A stretch of 64,000 nucleotides of DNA. Origin: Agarophyton chilense. Its lineage: Eukaryota; Rhodophyta; Florideophyceae; Gracilariales; Gracilariaceae. Position numbers and translations under genes: made by a program. Below are positions 1-9,860 of this stretch, piece after piece. Where the stretch lies: contig JARGXX010000095.1 of assembly GCA_030374765.1 (NCBI GenBank), positions 1,178,001 through 1,242,000 on the forward strand, read 5' to 3'. A model generated the notes under the pieces. It searched no databases and was not told where the DNA came from. It saw only the letters and a program-made list of their open reading frames with translations. Numbering within the stretch: position 1 is the stretch's first letter; each line of letters begins with the position of its first letter.

Positions 1-1092
1 GTCGCTGAAGATCAGTTTTTGTCGGTTCGGGGCTTGTCGCGAGCCCCCGAAGGAGGTGTGACCTGTTGGCCCGAGGCCGTGCAGTACCTCCTGCGTTCCT
101 ACGCGACCAACTCCGCGATACAAGCGGCGATACTCGCTTTGCGAGACACTCGACAACGCTCCGGCGAGCTCGAGACCGATTACTCGGTACGCCTGAATAA
201 GGCTTTCCACCGATGTGGTAATGTATACCCCGCTGGGGAACGCTGTACGATGTTCATTGATGGCTTGGATCCAGCCATCAAGACTCTTGTCGCCCGTTAC
301 AGGGAACAAGAGCCGAAGGTGACCTACCTTGAACTCGTACAGTTTGCCCGCGCAGAGGGAGATGCACTACGTGCACGCAATCCGGGAACCCGGTCGAAGG
401 CCGCTAAGACATTGCTGCTTGAGTCGGACTCTTCTTCACCATCATTTGCGACGGATGGCATCCCCAAACAGGGTTATGACAATATGAATGTCATCCATCA
501 CGATGGTTTATCTATTCCGACAACGGAATTACCGTCTACGACGGATGGCTCGGTTGACTCAACCGCAAGGGACACGGAGAACGGGCAGGTCTTTTATATT
601 AATGACCGCCGCACTCTGGCCCCCCGTATGCCGTACTCTAACGGAATGACACGAAGTCAGCGCCCTGGATGGGTTGGAAACCGGGAACCCGGAAGATACA
701 CCGATGCTCGGAATGCCGTACCGCGAAACGCTGGAGTGACGTTGGTGTGCCACTTGTGCTACGAGCGCGGGCACACCTCCCCGCAATGCCTTTTATCGCT
801 ACGCGATATGGCGCGAGTGGTGGATAATTACGAAGCCCTCTCCCCGTAGGAGAAGGGCTCCGTGCCACTCACGTCATATCTCCGCGCGAAGACGGACTTC
901 CCCAACGCATTGGCTCACACTCCGAATTCTCGGTACAAACCGGCTCAGCCGGCACGCGCCGCACCTGCGCCAAACCACGCTGGTGGATCTCAACCCGCTC
1001 CTGCGGTAGCTACCGTGCAACGGAATCATGCACTCGTTGCCGAGGAAGTCGGGCCTTCGCCCGACCAGGACCCTGTACAGGGAAAAGAATAG
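1..1092 (+). pseudogene. gag: Gag (partial) of Element 1, with in-frame TAG
   Basis: The frame is open from base 1 and aligns with gag of Element 2, for example around the shared VQYLLRSYAT block near 79-108. A CX2CX4HX4C zinc knuckle is intact at about 748-789, so this is nucleocapsid-type Gag binding RNA in virus-like particles. A TAG at 847-849 stops the frame where Element 2 reads Glu (EALSEEE). The same frame continues after it to a TAG at 1090-1092. That fits a nonsense mutation; programmed readthrough cannot be excluded. The segment after the zinc knuckle is Pro/Ala-rich. The end of the frame carries a candidate -1 frameshift site feeding pol. Confidence 0.85.
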
Positions 1093-1114
1093 AGGGAGTC
1101 TCCCCTTCGGGAGA
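1080..1114 (+). promoter_or_regulatory. Candidate -1 ribosomal frameshift signal, gag-pol junction of Element 1
   Basis: The heptamer GGGAAAA (1080-1086) is in the right register (G GGA AAA) for a -1 slip, four bases upstream of the gag stop 1090-1092. Twelve bases further on, TCTCCC (1099-1104), loop CTTC, GGGAGA (1109-1114) can form a six-pair hairpin. Pol lies in the -1 frame relative to gag, as required. In Element 2 the equivalent site reads GGAAAAC (17201-17207), which is not canonical, although pol is again in the -1 frame. Confidence 0.6.
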
Positions 1115-1283
1115 GGCGTCCTCAGAGTGGAGGCTGACGACGCCCGAGGCGCCGATGCCTCGCTCCCCGGTGAAAATCCTGACAAGGAAGGACACCGCAG
1201 ACGCGGACTCTAAACACCTCGGTGTTTTGCGTTGACCGTGGATACGGATTAGAAATAACCGGATCCCGGATGGAGTCTTGGTA

Positions 1284-4200
1284 ATGGCCAAGCGTAACTA
1301 CAAGGTTTACGCTGACCTTGGTCTGCACACGCAGTTTATGGTGAGATATCTCACTGTCCTGGATAGAGGTGCTGGGCCGAACTTTATTGTGGAATCGGTT
1401 TTACCCCCGCCATTGCGGTCACTCATCCGTTCTGAAACGGTACCCGACGTCTCAGACGCCAATAACAACCCGTTGAAAACGGTTGGTGTGATCGACCTGG
1501 TCGTCAGGCTAGGGCGGATGGTGGTTAAACTAACTTTTATTGTGTGCCGCTCGCTGGCCGCGCCAGTTATACTGGGATGTGACTACTGCGACAGGTTTGT
1601 CGACGCCATCCGCCCACGTTTTAAGCAGGTGGAACTTGAGGACGGATCGACCGTCCGCATTGTTCGTCAACCGCTGAAGCGGGCATCGAGGAAACACGTT
1701 CCTCTACCTGCTGCGCAGGAACCCACACCGGCGAACCGGGATTCTACGAAGCTACGCGTTGCCTCGTCAGTCACCATACCCCCGGAGAGCCAGGTTATGG
1801 TTTCAGTCAATTCCCGTCAACACGGTCTTCGGGTTGTTCAGCCCTTGCCCTCGTTGTACGAGAAATTTCAGTTAACCGTTGCGAACGGAATCGTGCAAGT
1901 CACGCCGAATTCCCCTTTCAGGGTGTTGGTTGCCAATCTGGGAAAGGCTCCCCAGACGCTGGCAAAGAACCAAGTCATTGGGTCTGTGACGCCACACCCG
2001 CTCGCGATGCTCCCTACAAAGTTGACGGCTGCCGAAGTACTCGGAATAACTCCCTCCACCGAGGATGGTCTCCCGGCATCCGGTGCAGAAACCTCCGGGG
2101 AGGCACAGCCGTTGGCGCTCGATAAAACCGTCAAGACGGATGCATTTCCGACCTCGTCGGTTCCCACATCTGACACCAGGGCACAGCCCACGAGCTACGA
2201 TAAGATAGACCCGATCAAGGCCCTCGAGGACCTGGACCTGAGTCATGTACCGGTCTCACACCGGGACCGCTTACGCGGAATGCTACGCGAGTTTACCACA
2301 ATGTGGGACGGCTCAGTGGGTGAGATCAATACAACCGAACATCGGATAGACTTGCTACCGGACGCACGTCCGGTTGCACAACCCCCTTACAGGGCGGGAC
2401 CGAAAGTTCGGGAGGAGGAAGAATTTCAGGTGGACAGGATGCTCCGTGCTGGAGTCATCGAGCCCGCCCAATCTCTTTGGGCTTCAACGGTGGTGCTGGC
2501 CCTCAAGGCTGACGGCACGTGGCGGTTTTGCGTTGACTACCGCCGCCTCAATGCCGTCACCGTGAGGGACACCTACCCGATTCCGCGCATGGACGAGCGT
2601 ATAGACTCGCTCGGGGACGCTACCGTGTTTACGGCTCTGGATGCTAACTGGGGCTACTGGCAAGTCCCAGTCCGGGAAGAGGACCGAGACAAAACCGCGT
2701 TTGTTTGCCACTCGGGTTCCTACCGCTTCAAGCGGATGCCGTTTGTTTTAACCAATGCACCGGTCACCTTTCAAAGGGCAATAGACATACTGATGTCGCC
2801 TTTCAAGTGGCGCACGTGCCTTGTCTACTTGGACGACATCATTGTCTTTTCCAGAAATCTGGACGATCACCTGACCCACGTGCGGGACGTGATGACCTTA
2901 CTGCGAGACGGAGGAATAACCCTCAAGTTGAAGAAGTGCGAGTTCTTCACCGACACGGTGAAGTATCTCGGGCACGTCATCTGTCCAGGACGGTTAATGA
3001 TCGAACAAGTTCGTATCAAGTCCCTCTGCGAAGCGAAGGAGCCCCGTACTCAAACGGAGCTCCGATCCTTTTTAGGTCTGGTCAACGTCTATCGACGGTT
3101 TATACCGAGTTTCTCGGATATCGCCGCTCCGCTAAACGCGCTACTGCGGAAGGGCCAGCCACCGAAGCTTGCGCCATTTACCACCGATCAGTCGGAATCT
3201 TTTCGCTCCTTGATTAAGGCAGTTACGACAGCTCCCATCCTATCCTTGCCCAAAACTGGGCTTCCCTACTCCATCGATACCGACGCCAGCGACCACCAGG
3301 TGGGCTGCGCACTGTTCCAAACCACCCCCGAGGGGGAACGCAAACCAATTGGCTATTGGTCCCGCACGCTGAACGTCCACGAGCGCAACTACTCGGTCTC
3401 CGAGAAGGAGTGCCTCGCAGTGGTCTGGGCGCTATCCACTCTGCGCCCATACCTCATGGGCGTTCATTTCACCGTGTACACGGACCATGCCTCGTTGAGG
3501 TGGCTGCTGAACATCGCAGATCCTTCTGGCCGCTTAATGCGGTGGCGCCTCCGCTTAGCGGAATTCGACTTCGAGGTCGTCTACAAAAAGGGTGTCCAGA
3601 ACACCCAAGCAGACGCCCTCTCTCGATTACCTACGACAGGTGAAGCACTTGCCGACCCGGAGGTCGACGAGATCCCGTGCTTTACCTTGGAAGGGGAAAC
3701 ACCGACGGAGTCGGATTGGCCCAAGACCGGGGAAGACACCATGGAAATGGATGAGCTACTCGCAGCGCGCGAGAATGAAACACCCGTACCCGGGACCTTT
3801 GTACCCATCTCCACCGAGGAGATGATCCGAGAACAGTTCGGCGACCCGCTCTGCACGCGCATACGGGCCCGCCTAAACGGTGGAGAGGACCTCCCGTTCG
3901 AGGTAAACGACATCGGTTACCTCGTCCGGACTCTGGACCACCGATCCCAGATCGTGGTCCCCCACACCCTACAAACCAGGGTGCTCCACCTCTCACACTA
4001 CCCGACCCTCGGGGGACACTCCGGTGGGAGAAAACTTTATCTAACCCTGCGAAGGGACTTTTATTGGCCCGCTATGGCGGTTGATTGCTACGCTACGCTG
4101 CAGTTCTGCACCCAATGCGCAAAGAACCGGGTTAAACTCCGGAAGCACTCCAAACGGATGAAGCTTTTCCCCGCAAGGGCGCCCCTCGAGTTTGTCGCAA

Positions 4201-6371
4201 TCGACATTCTCGGGCCTCTACTCAAGACGCGCAAGGGAAACAAGTTCCTCTTGGTTATCACTGACCGCTTTTCGAAGCTGGTGCGCACCGTACCTTTACG
4301 GGAGATCACCGCTTTCACGGTTGCGAACGCCTTCGTTACGCACTGGGCGTTCGTTTATGGCCCTCCGATAGAGGTTCTATCCGATAACGGTAAGCAGTTC
4401 GCCTCTAAGTTCTTTCAGAACGTCTGCCGCATCCTCGACTTCAAGAACCTGTTTACTACCACCTACCACCCGCAAACAAACGGGCAGGTGGAACGCTTCA
4501 ACCGCACCCTACTCGCGTCGCTACGCTCCTACGTATCCGATCACCCAATGACGTGGGACATTTATTCTGATGCTATCACCTACGCCTACAACACGCAGGT
4601 TCACCGGACAACCGGTCTGACTCCCTTCGAGCTTGTGCTCTCCAGGACACCCCCGCCAGTAGCGGTCGAACCCCAACACAGGGTCAACTCTTTCCCATCC
4701 GTGGGTCAATACCGCCTCAAGTGGAAGAACTGGATTACCAAGCTCGTACCGGTCGCCCGGAAGTCCATGGAACGTGCCCAGGCCGCCTACAAGCGGGATT
4801 TTGATAACCGTTTACGCGGACCACTACCGGCACCGCCCAAGCCGGGAACCTACACGTTCGTTCGCCGGGAGTACTACAACCCCCGGACCGACAAGCGTCA
4901 CAAGCTCTCGCCTGTCGCTGAAGGTCCGTTCCGGGTCGTGCCCTCCCTCCCCGGCACCGTTGTGGTGGACAAGAACGGCGACCACGAACGTCTTTCACAA
5001 GACCGCATCGTAGCCGCCCCACCGCCGCAGGCGGAAAACGCATCAGCCCCCGTCGAAACGGCCTCGGATACCACGGGTACAACGGTGGCACCACGCCCCG
5101 CCGTGGTACCGCACCCCTCACGGGGTCTCTCCGATATACCGACTTTATCGGAACCACCGGCAATGCCGGAAACACCTGGCCCTCGCGGCCAGCTACCCTT
5201 ACGGGCGCCGCGCAGCGGTATTTATACCCGCCATGCGGTTAGCCCACCATCACCCGTCGCTCCGTCTAAGGAGGGGGAGGGGACCCGCTCAATCACGGAA
5301 GCATCGCCGTCGCAACGGAAGTTTAACCGGACACCCCGGGCAAGGCCCCCGAGCGGGCATCCGGCATCGTCGCCGGACGCCACTCCGCTCCCGCGGGACG
5401 CGGCGGTCAATCCGACCGCCACGCAACCCCGCAAGGGGAACCGTGGCGCTTGGGGACCCGAAGCCGGGAAGCGAGACCCTACGGACGCTCCGCATCGCGT
5501 GGAAGTAACTGAGGGCTCTTTGCACATTCGCGGTCGCACACCGAGCGTTTCGGTCGATACCAGTACTCCGGCGGGCGCTGCGCAAGCAGGTCTAGCGAGC
5601 CACTCCGTTGAGAACGGTACGAACCCCATGGGGGAAAAGGGGCGCAACGACAAGTCGAAAACCGCCTCCCTTGCCGAACAATCGGAGCCAACCGTCCGCG
5701 ACGGCCCGACCACTCGTCCTAAAGGTCACGTGACCCGGGCAGGAGATCGGACCAATTGGCACCCGGCATCCCGGTCATTGGCTGACCGCCACCCCGCGGA
5801 GGCGGATCGCCGGGACGGTGAACCACTCACCGCCCACGGCGCACCGCACAGCGGAAACTGCCCACCATTGGGAACGCGGCATGCCGCAAATCAAGCGGAG
5901 GCCTCCGGCAAACCGTCACCAAGACGGAAGGACCGCCGCAAACTCGCGGTAAGAGCGGACTTCAGGGAAGCCCCTACCGCCCAGCGGAAACACAACCCGG
6001 CCGCGCCGGCAACTTCAGCGAAGCGGTACGGCAGCCCCGGCAACCCGGCAACAACCGCAGAGCGGAATGACAAACCGGGTGACCCGGAACAGGCGACGAC
6101 GAGCCCAGCACCACGCGGCGCTGAGGCTCGGGCCACCACCACCCGGCAAGGCCGGCAAGTTTACGTGCAGGAGTACGTCCTCGACCGAATCGTCGGACAT
6201 AGCTACGATGAGTACGGGGTGCTCCAGTACCGGACCCGCTGGTACGGATACGGGCCGGAGTGGGACACCCCGGAGCCCATCGAGCACCTCCCGCGCTCTG
6301 CGGTAATGCGATACCACCGCCTTGCGGGGACCGCACTCCCAGCCACGCTGGTAAACGCCCAAGAGGGATAA
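1284..6371 (+). CDS. pol: Pol polyprotein of Element 1 (PR-RT-RH-IN-chromodomain)
   Basis: The ORF is about 1,695 residues from the first ATG. It is more likely made by -1 frameshifting from gag; the pol frame upstream is open except for TGA 1233-1235. The protease site reads DRGA (codons 1362-1373) instead of D-T/S-GA. RT has YLDD at 2826-2837, but the usual FGLTNAPATF block reads FVLTNAPVTF. RNase H has TDAS, EKE, TDH and ADALSR motifs. Integrase has an HHCC zinc finger (~3985-4130) and the DDE residues in AIDIL, SDNGKQF and NGQVERF. A long Pro/Arg-rich linker (~5040-6150) precedes a chromodomain (~6160-6330, RTRWYGYGPEWDTPEPI), which in chromoviruses directs integration to particular chromatin. 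The Thr-to-Arg protease change should block polyprotein processing. Confidence 0.9.
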   Translation: MAKRNYKVYADLGLHTQFMVRYLTVLDRGAGPNFIVESVLPPPLRSLIRSETVPDVSDANNNPLKTVGVIDLVVRLGRMVVKLTFIVCRSLAAPVILGCDYCDRFVDAIRPRFKQVELEDGSTVRIVRQPLKRASRKHVPLPAAQEPTPANRDSTKLRVASSVTIPPESQVMVSVNSRQHGLRVVQPLPSLYEKFQLTVANGIVQVTPNSPFRVLVANLGKAPQTLAKNQVIGSVTPHPLAMLPTKLTAAEVLGITPSTEDGLPASGAETSGEAQPLALDKTVKTDAFPTSSVPTSDTRAQPTSYDKIDPIKALEDLDLSHVPVSHRDRLRGMLREFTTMWDGSVGEINTTEHRIDLLPDARPVAQPPYRAGPKVREEEEFQVDRMLRAGVIEPAQSLWASTVVLALKADGTWRFCVDYRRLNAVTVRDTYPIPRMDERIDSLGDATVFTALDANWGYWQVPVREEDRDKTAFVCHSGSYRFKRMPFVLTNAPVTFQRAIDILMSPFKWRTCLVYLDDIIVFSRNLDDHLTHVRDVMTLLRDGGITLKLKKCEFFTDTVKYLGHVICPGRLMIEQVRIKSLCEAKEPRTQTELRSFLGLVNVYRRFIPSFSDIAAPLNALLRKGQPPKLAPFTTDQSESFRSLIKAVTTAPILSLPKTGLPYSIDTDASDHQVGCALFQTTPEGERKPIGYWSRTLNVHERNYSVSEKECLAVVWALSTLRPYLMGVHFTVYTDHASLRWLLNIADPSGRLMRWRLRLAEFDFEVVYKKGVQNTQADALSRLPTTGEALADPEVDEIPCFTLEGETPTESDWPKTGEDTMEMDELLAARENETPVPGTFVPISTEEMIREQFGDPLCTRIRARLNGGEDLPFEVNDIGYLVRTLDHRSQIVVPHTLQTRVLHLSHYPTLGGHSGGRKLYLTLRRDFYWPAMAVDCYATLQFCTQCAKNRVKLRKHSKRMKLFPARAPLEFVAIDILGPLLKTRKGNKFLLVITDRFSKLVRTVPLREITAFTVANAFVTHWAFVYGPPIEVLSDNGKQFASKFFQNVCRILDFKNLFTTTYHPQTNGQVERFNRTLLASLRSYVSDHPMTWDIYSDAITYAYNTQVHRTTGLTPFELVLSRTPPPVAVEPQHRVNSFPSVGQYRLKWKNWITKLVPVARKSMERAQAAYKRDFDNRLRGPLPAPPKPGTYTFVRREYYNPRTDKRHKLSPVAEGPFRVVPSLPGTVVVDKNGDHERLSQDRIVAAPPPQAENASAPVETASDTTGTTVAPRPAVVPHPSRGLSDIPTLSEPPAMPETPGPRGQLPLRAPRSGIYTRHAVSPPSPVAPSKEGEGTRSITEASPSQRKFNRTPRARPPSGHPASSPDATPLPRDAAVNPTATQPRKGNRGAWGPEAGKRDPTDAPHRVEVTEGSLHIRGRTPSVSVDTSTPAGAAQAGLASHSVENGTNPMGEKGRNDKSKTASLAEQSEPTVRDGPTTRPKGHVTRAGDRTNWHPASRSLADRHPAEADRRDGEPLTAHGAPHSGNCPPLGTRHAANQAEASGKPSPRRKDRRKLAVRADFREAPTAQRKHNPAAPATSAKRYGSPGNPATTAERNDKPGDPEQATTSPAPRGAEARATTTRQGRQVYVQEYVLDRIVGHSYDEYGVLQYRTRWYGYGPEWDTPEPIEHLPRSAVMRYHRLAGTALPATLVNAQEG

Positions 6372-6704
6372 ACCGTGAACACGGAAGGGAATGGCTGATG
6401 GCGCCACGCGCCATCTCCGTCCATGCCCCAACGCGGGGAAGGAAGCAACCGCTCACGCTATCCCAACGTCTTTGGTGGTCGTGCCAGTTACCTGGTCCGC
6501 GCGCGAAGCGCCCACCGTTAAACACGGAACTCCCAGCTAGGCTGGTTCCCTGCAACGCCGGAACCCTGGTTGAAGGCCGGTACCCCGGAAAGAAAGAGGT
6601 GGACTTGGGAAAGGGCGTCGGAAAGGCGACCCTCTTCTTTTTATTTCTCACTACTGGCAAGGGCGCCCTAGGGGCGCCGCCCTACATTCTACCGGCAGCT
6701 CCGG
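6372..6704. other. Intergenic stretch between convergent pol and antisense gene, Element 1
   Basis: No coding signal is visible. It separates the 3' ends of sense pol and the antisense gene. The corresponding place in Element 2 holds 29-bp tandem repeats; none are seen here. Confidence 0.5.
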
Positions 6705-8482
6705 TCATTCCTCCGCACGAGGTGGACCCCCGCCCAGGCGGTTGGCTAAGGCATCCCGCATGGCGGCCACATCACCCGAGATCTCGGAAGGGCGAAGCCC
6801 CACCTCCCGAAGGAAGCGCGCGATGACCTCGCCCCGCTCCGCGCCAGCGGCAGTTGCGGGCGGGCCCGCCACCGATGGAGTCGGATAGGAATCCGTTCGC
6901 ACGGCATCAGCAGCCCCGGATGGAGCCGCACCACCGTATTCAACGGATTCCTCACCGGCCTCGCCGGACTCGTCACCCTCCATCGGAGCGTAACCCGGAT
7001 CCTCCGGTTCGTTGTCGACCATCGGGTCACCATCCGCATAGTCGCGGTAATAGTCGCTCGAGTCGACATACCCTCGCGGGTGGTCGGCCGGGACTTCACG
7101 CGGCGCATGCCGGTTGGCTTCCGCTTCCTCGCGGCTGATCTCGTGGTAATCCCAGGGGTCGAAGTAGATGAAATCCCCCGCTAGCGCGGTATTCCTCCCG
7201 AATCCGGGGCCAGATCTGCGACGCGGTTGAATGCGTTGGGAGTTCTCCAGCGGGACCTCATCCCACTGGACCCCCTCCACAAAGTCAAGGAGGCCCAGCA
7301 TCTCTTCTTCGTTCGCCTCGCCCCCGAGGGGGATGCGCATGTCCAAACGGCGGATCGCAGCCCGCACACGCGGCGGCACGTACCACAATCTGTATTGGTC
7401 GTACGCCTCAGCGAAGATAAAAGCCGCAGTGCGGACGGCCCATTCGCTTACCACGACGGACCACCACCCCGACTGGGGATCGTTCAAGAACGACGACCCT
7501 ACATAGGTGAAGGCTGGGGGCAGCTCAATGAAGCAACCCCAGCACGCCTCCAACGAGGACCACCAGTCTGGGAGACTGACGTACCGACCACGTCGGTGAG
7601 CAGGCGCGATGCACTCAATCTCCGTGTTCTGGTACGGTACGAAATACCCGGTCCGGGCCCGCCAACGCCGCTCATCGTGGATGAAGTTCTGAAGGAAGTT
7701 CGAGCGCGACTGCCGCGGTTGGTAGCGGAACTCTGCCCGAAGAATCGGTCGTACCCAGCAAAGGGCTTCTTGCTGAGCGATCGGTGTGCCCCTCCAAGCG
7801 AGGGTTTCCAATCCGTTAAGACGGTCACAGTACGACATTTCCCCGCGAGTGCGGTAAAGGTGGACGTCGAATTCGACCTCTTGCGGTATCGGGAACTCGA
7901 AAGGCGCCCGATGGTGCCTGAGATAAGCGATCCGCACAAGCGCAGCCTGAGCCTCCGCAGAGGATTCACCGCGTCGGCGGAGTATGTGGTGTACCGGAAT
8001 GGCGATACGATGACGCCAATCCCAGGACATGGTCACCACGCCGGGCAGGTCGCCCGGGAGCATCTCTGAATTATCGGTGTAGGATTGGTTCAAATCCTCG
8101 TCGCGGAAAGCTAATGGGTGAAACCAAGGCGCATACAGCAACATCGCGGAGCCATGCCGAGTTCTCGGATTTGCACCCACAAGGGCGTCGTAGGTCGGCC
8201 ACTGCGGTGGGTTCGCCTGTCCGCTCGAAAGCGGGCGCCAATACGGCGGTCTTCGTACGCGAGATTGGTAACATCCCCAGGGTGGGGCGCGGACCGGAAG
8301 CCGGTGGAACCGCCAAGGGCGGGAGTCGCGGATGTGTTATGACGGTCGGGGTTGGACATGGTGCGTGTTGGAGTGCTGTGGTTGGAATCGGAGGCGAAGA
8401 GCTGGCGTGGGATCCTTGGTGAAGGTGTGTTGGTTTCCGGAGACCCGGTGTCGGACGCGCTCTTATCATGACGAGCTGCCAT
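6705..8482 (-). pseudogene. Antisense accessory gene of Element 1 (aORF family), one probable frameshift
   Basis: An uninterrupted frame of about 490 codons (8180 to 6705) encodes a Trp/Tyr-rich protein homologous along its length to the antisense ORF of Element 2. Shared blocks include APWF-P-A-RD, LLRA-FR, R-R-GY-V-YQ-EI-CI, YVGSSFLNDP-SGWW, SEW, AYDQYRLWYVPP and DPW; the C-terminus ends in a similar FL-GL-GD-ALANRL segment. The likely ATG is at 8482, giving an N-terminus whose GFRSAPHP matches GFRSVPLP of Element 2. It is in a different frame, so a single frameshift at about 8200-8290 is inferred; GFRS-to-APWF spacing (~63 residues) agrees with Element 2. No transmembrane helix, zinc finger or catalytic motif is recognised. 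Function unknown; promoter presumably in the 3' LTR. Confidence 0.75.
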
Positions 8483-8516
8483 GCCGACTTCCTCTTCGAG
8501 GTGTTCGCCCTGTCTC

Positions 8517-8529
8517 AAGGGGGGGGATA
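8517..8529 (+). promoter_or_regulatory. Polypurine tract of Element 1
   Basis: AAGGGGGGGGATA lies immediately before the TG that opens the 3' LTR, the expected place for plus-strand DNA priming. It also lies only 34 bases upstream of the antisense gene's ATG (8482). Confidence 0.75.
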
Positions 8530-9392
8530 TGAAGAGCAACGTCCTCCAGGGAGGTTTTTGGGGACTTAAGTTTTTTCCGGAGCCTCCGGCGGGCAACCTC
8601 GTTATGAGTAGGAATAATCCGTGTTCACGGAGATGGCCGGAACGCCGGAGATGCACCGGCGGGACCAGGTGCCATACACGTGGCCGCAGCGCCCGCGCGA
8701 CACGTGGCCGCCAGATTGGCCCCTTTGTTAGACGGACATTTAGCTATTTAGGATAGACTTTAGTTATTCTATTCTACGGTGACTACAGTACTTACGCCGC
8801 CGGCCACGCGGCCGCCGGTCCAGTAAAGTCTCCCCAACAAGGGTGATCTTGGTCTTCAAGATCTTGGCTCTGGGTCGAACCGCCTGCGCGGATATACAAC
8901 TCCTTACGGAGGGATTTCCCGTGGTGCACGGCTTCCCAACCCCCTTGGACGTTCAAGCAGCCTTCGTGTGTCGGGTATCTATTCCCACTTCGTGGTTCCG
9001 CCCGTGTATACGGTTTGCTACACCCGGCAGTGCCGGCTATTCCCGAGTCCCCTCTCGCGACTCGTGGTCAACCTCGCCCTCTTGCCTCCGTTCCCATTTT
9101 CCTTCCCTTTTCCTCCCCTTCATTGGGAAATTCCCGCTCTTGCGGCTCGCACTGACACCTGTCGTGCTCGCCACTCTCGTGGGTTTTTCTTCCTCAGAGG
9201 ATACGCAAGCACTGCTTCGGCGGATATTCTCGGCTTCTTTCAGCCTCCCTGCGCCCGTCGCGACGGTTCGACTCCGGCTTACACCCGGCATTGCGCGCCG
9301 ATCCCTGGGAGGGCTCTACCGCGCCGGTTACCTCGTGAGAGGAAGATCCGGACGTCTTCGTAGGGTTTCCCCCTTGGGGGCATTGTCCTACA
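8530..9392 (+). repeat. 3' LTR of Element 1
   Basis: Bounded by TG after the polypurine tract and by CCTACA at 9392, similar to the ACTACA end of the Element 2 LTRs. The next base begins Tc1-like sequence. The partner LTR is outside the window, so the 863-bp length is inferred from these signals. Weak ORFs inside it look like chance. Confidence 0.7.
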
Positions 9393-9665
9393 TGTATCAA
9401 CGATTGCTGGGAAAAGATTGCCGGAAATTGTATCAATTGTTTTTTTGAATCAATGCGAAAGCGCTTTATAAGCATTAAAAAGGCTAAATGAGCTACAATA
9501 AACTATTGAAATTGCGTTCAAGTACAAAGAATGCAATAAAAGTTATGTTTTTGACAAAGTATTTATACTTTAAAATTTTTTCGCACTGATGTCGTTAGTT
9601 TTACTCTAGCCAAAACTTCGACTTTCGGATTTTTTGAGCGAGGGATATGATTTTAAAACTGACTT
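9393..9665 (+). mobile_element. Truncated Tc1-like transposon, copy A (3' end only)
   Basis: From TGTATCAACGATTGCTGGG onward the sequence parallels the 3' end of the complete copy at 9715-11009, including the last transposase codons, the inner repeat and the terminal repeat. It ends before TA (9666-9667). Its left edge is exactly the end of the Element 1 LTR, so the rest of this copy should lie upstream of Element 1, outside the window. Confidence 0.8.
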
Positions 9666-9714
9666 TACGTCATCAGCACTCCACGGAAAACCTAAATATA
9701 TTATGTAGCAACTA

Positions 9715-9845
9715 CAGTGCGTTTCAAAAACATATCCCTTTACAAACTGGGCCGAAAAGGAATTCCCCGTACTGTAGAGCACATTTCACAACAAATAAAA
9801 ACCACTAAGTCAATAACACTGTTTCAAAATTATATCCTTTACACA
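9715..9845 (+). repeat. Left IR/DR end of Tc1-like copy B
   Basis: The outer motif (GTTTCAAAAACATATCCCT, from ~9720) recurs as GTTTCAAAATTATATCC near 9823. This is two direct repeats inside a terminal inverted repeat, the double binding-site architecture of some Tc1-like transposons. Confidence 0.6.
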
Positions 9846-9860
9846 ATCATTTGCTCAATT

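Larger units (their letters stand above)
1..9392 (+). mobile_element. Element 1: Ty3/gypsy LTR retrotransposon (chromovirus), 5' end outside window
   Basis: The order gag (zinc knuckle), protease, reverse transcriptase, RNase H, integrase, C-terminal chromodomain identifies a chromovirus of the Ty3/gypsy group. After pol there is a convergent antisense gene (6705-8482), a polypurine tract (8517-8529) and a 3' LTR starting TG at 8530 and ending CA at 9392. The right LTR end directly touches a Tc1-like transposon fragment, so the element appears to have inserted into that older transposon. The 5' LTR and the start of gag lie before base 1. Lesions: TAG in gag (847-849), TGA upstream of protease (1233-1235), an altered protease active site and a probable frameshift in the antisense gene. 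The element is probably inactive. Confidence 0.9.

Noticed and set aside
7227-8069. 280-codon plus-strand ORF opposite the Element 1 antisense gene
   Set aside because: No counterpart on the plus strand in Element 2, whereas the minus-strand frames are homologous. It is a shadow frame in GC-rich sequence.
8087-8097. GGTTCAAATCC, resembling a tRNA T-arm / B box
   Set aside because: No A box, anticodon arm or acceptor stem fits around it, and it lies inside the conserved antisense coding frame.
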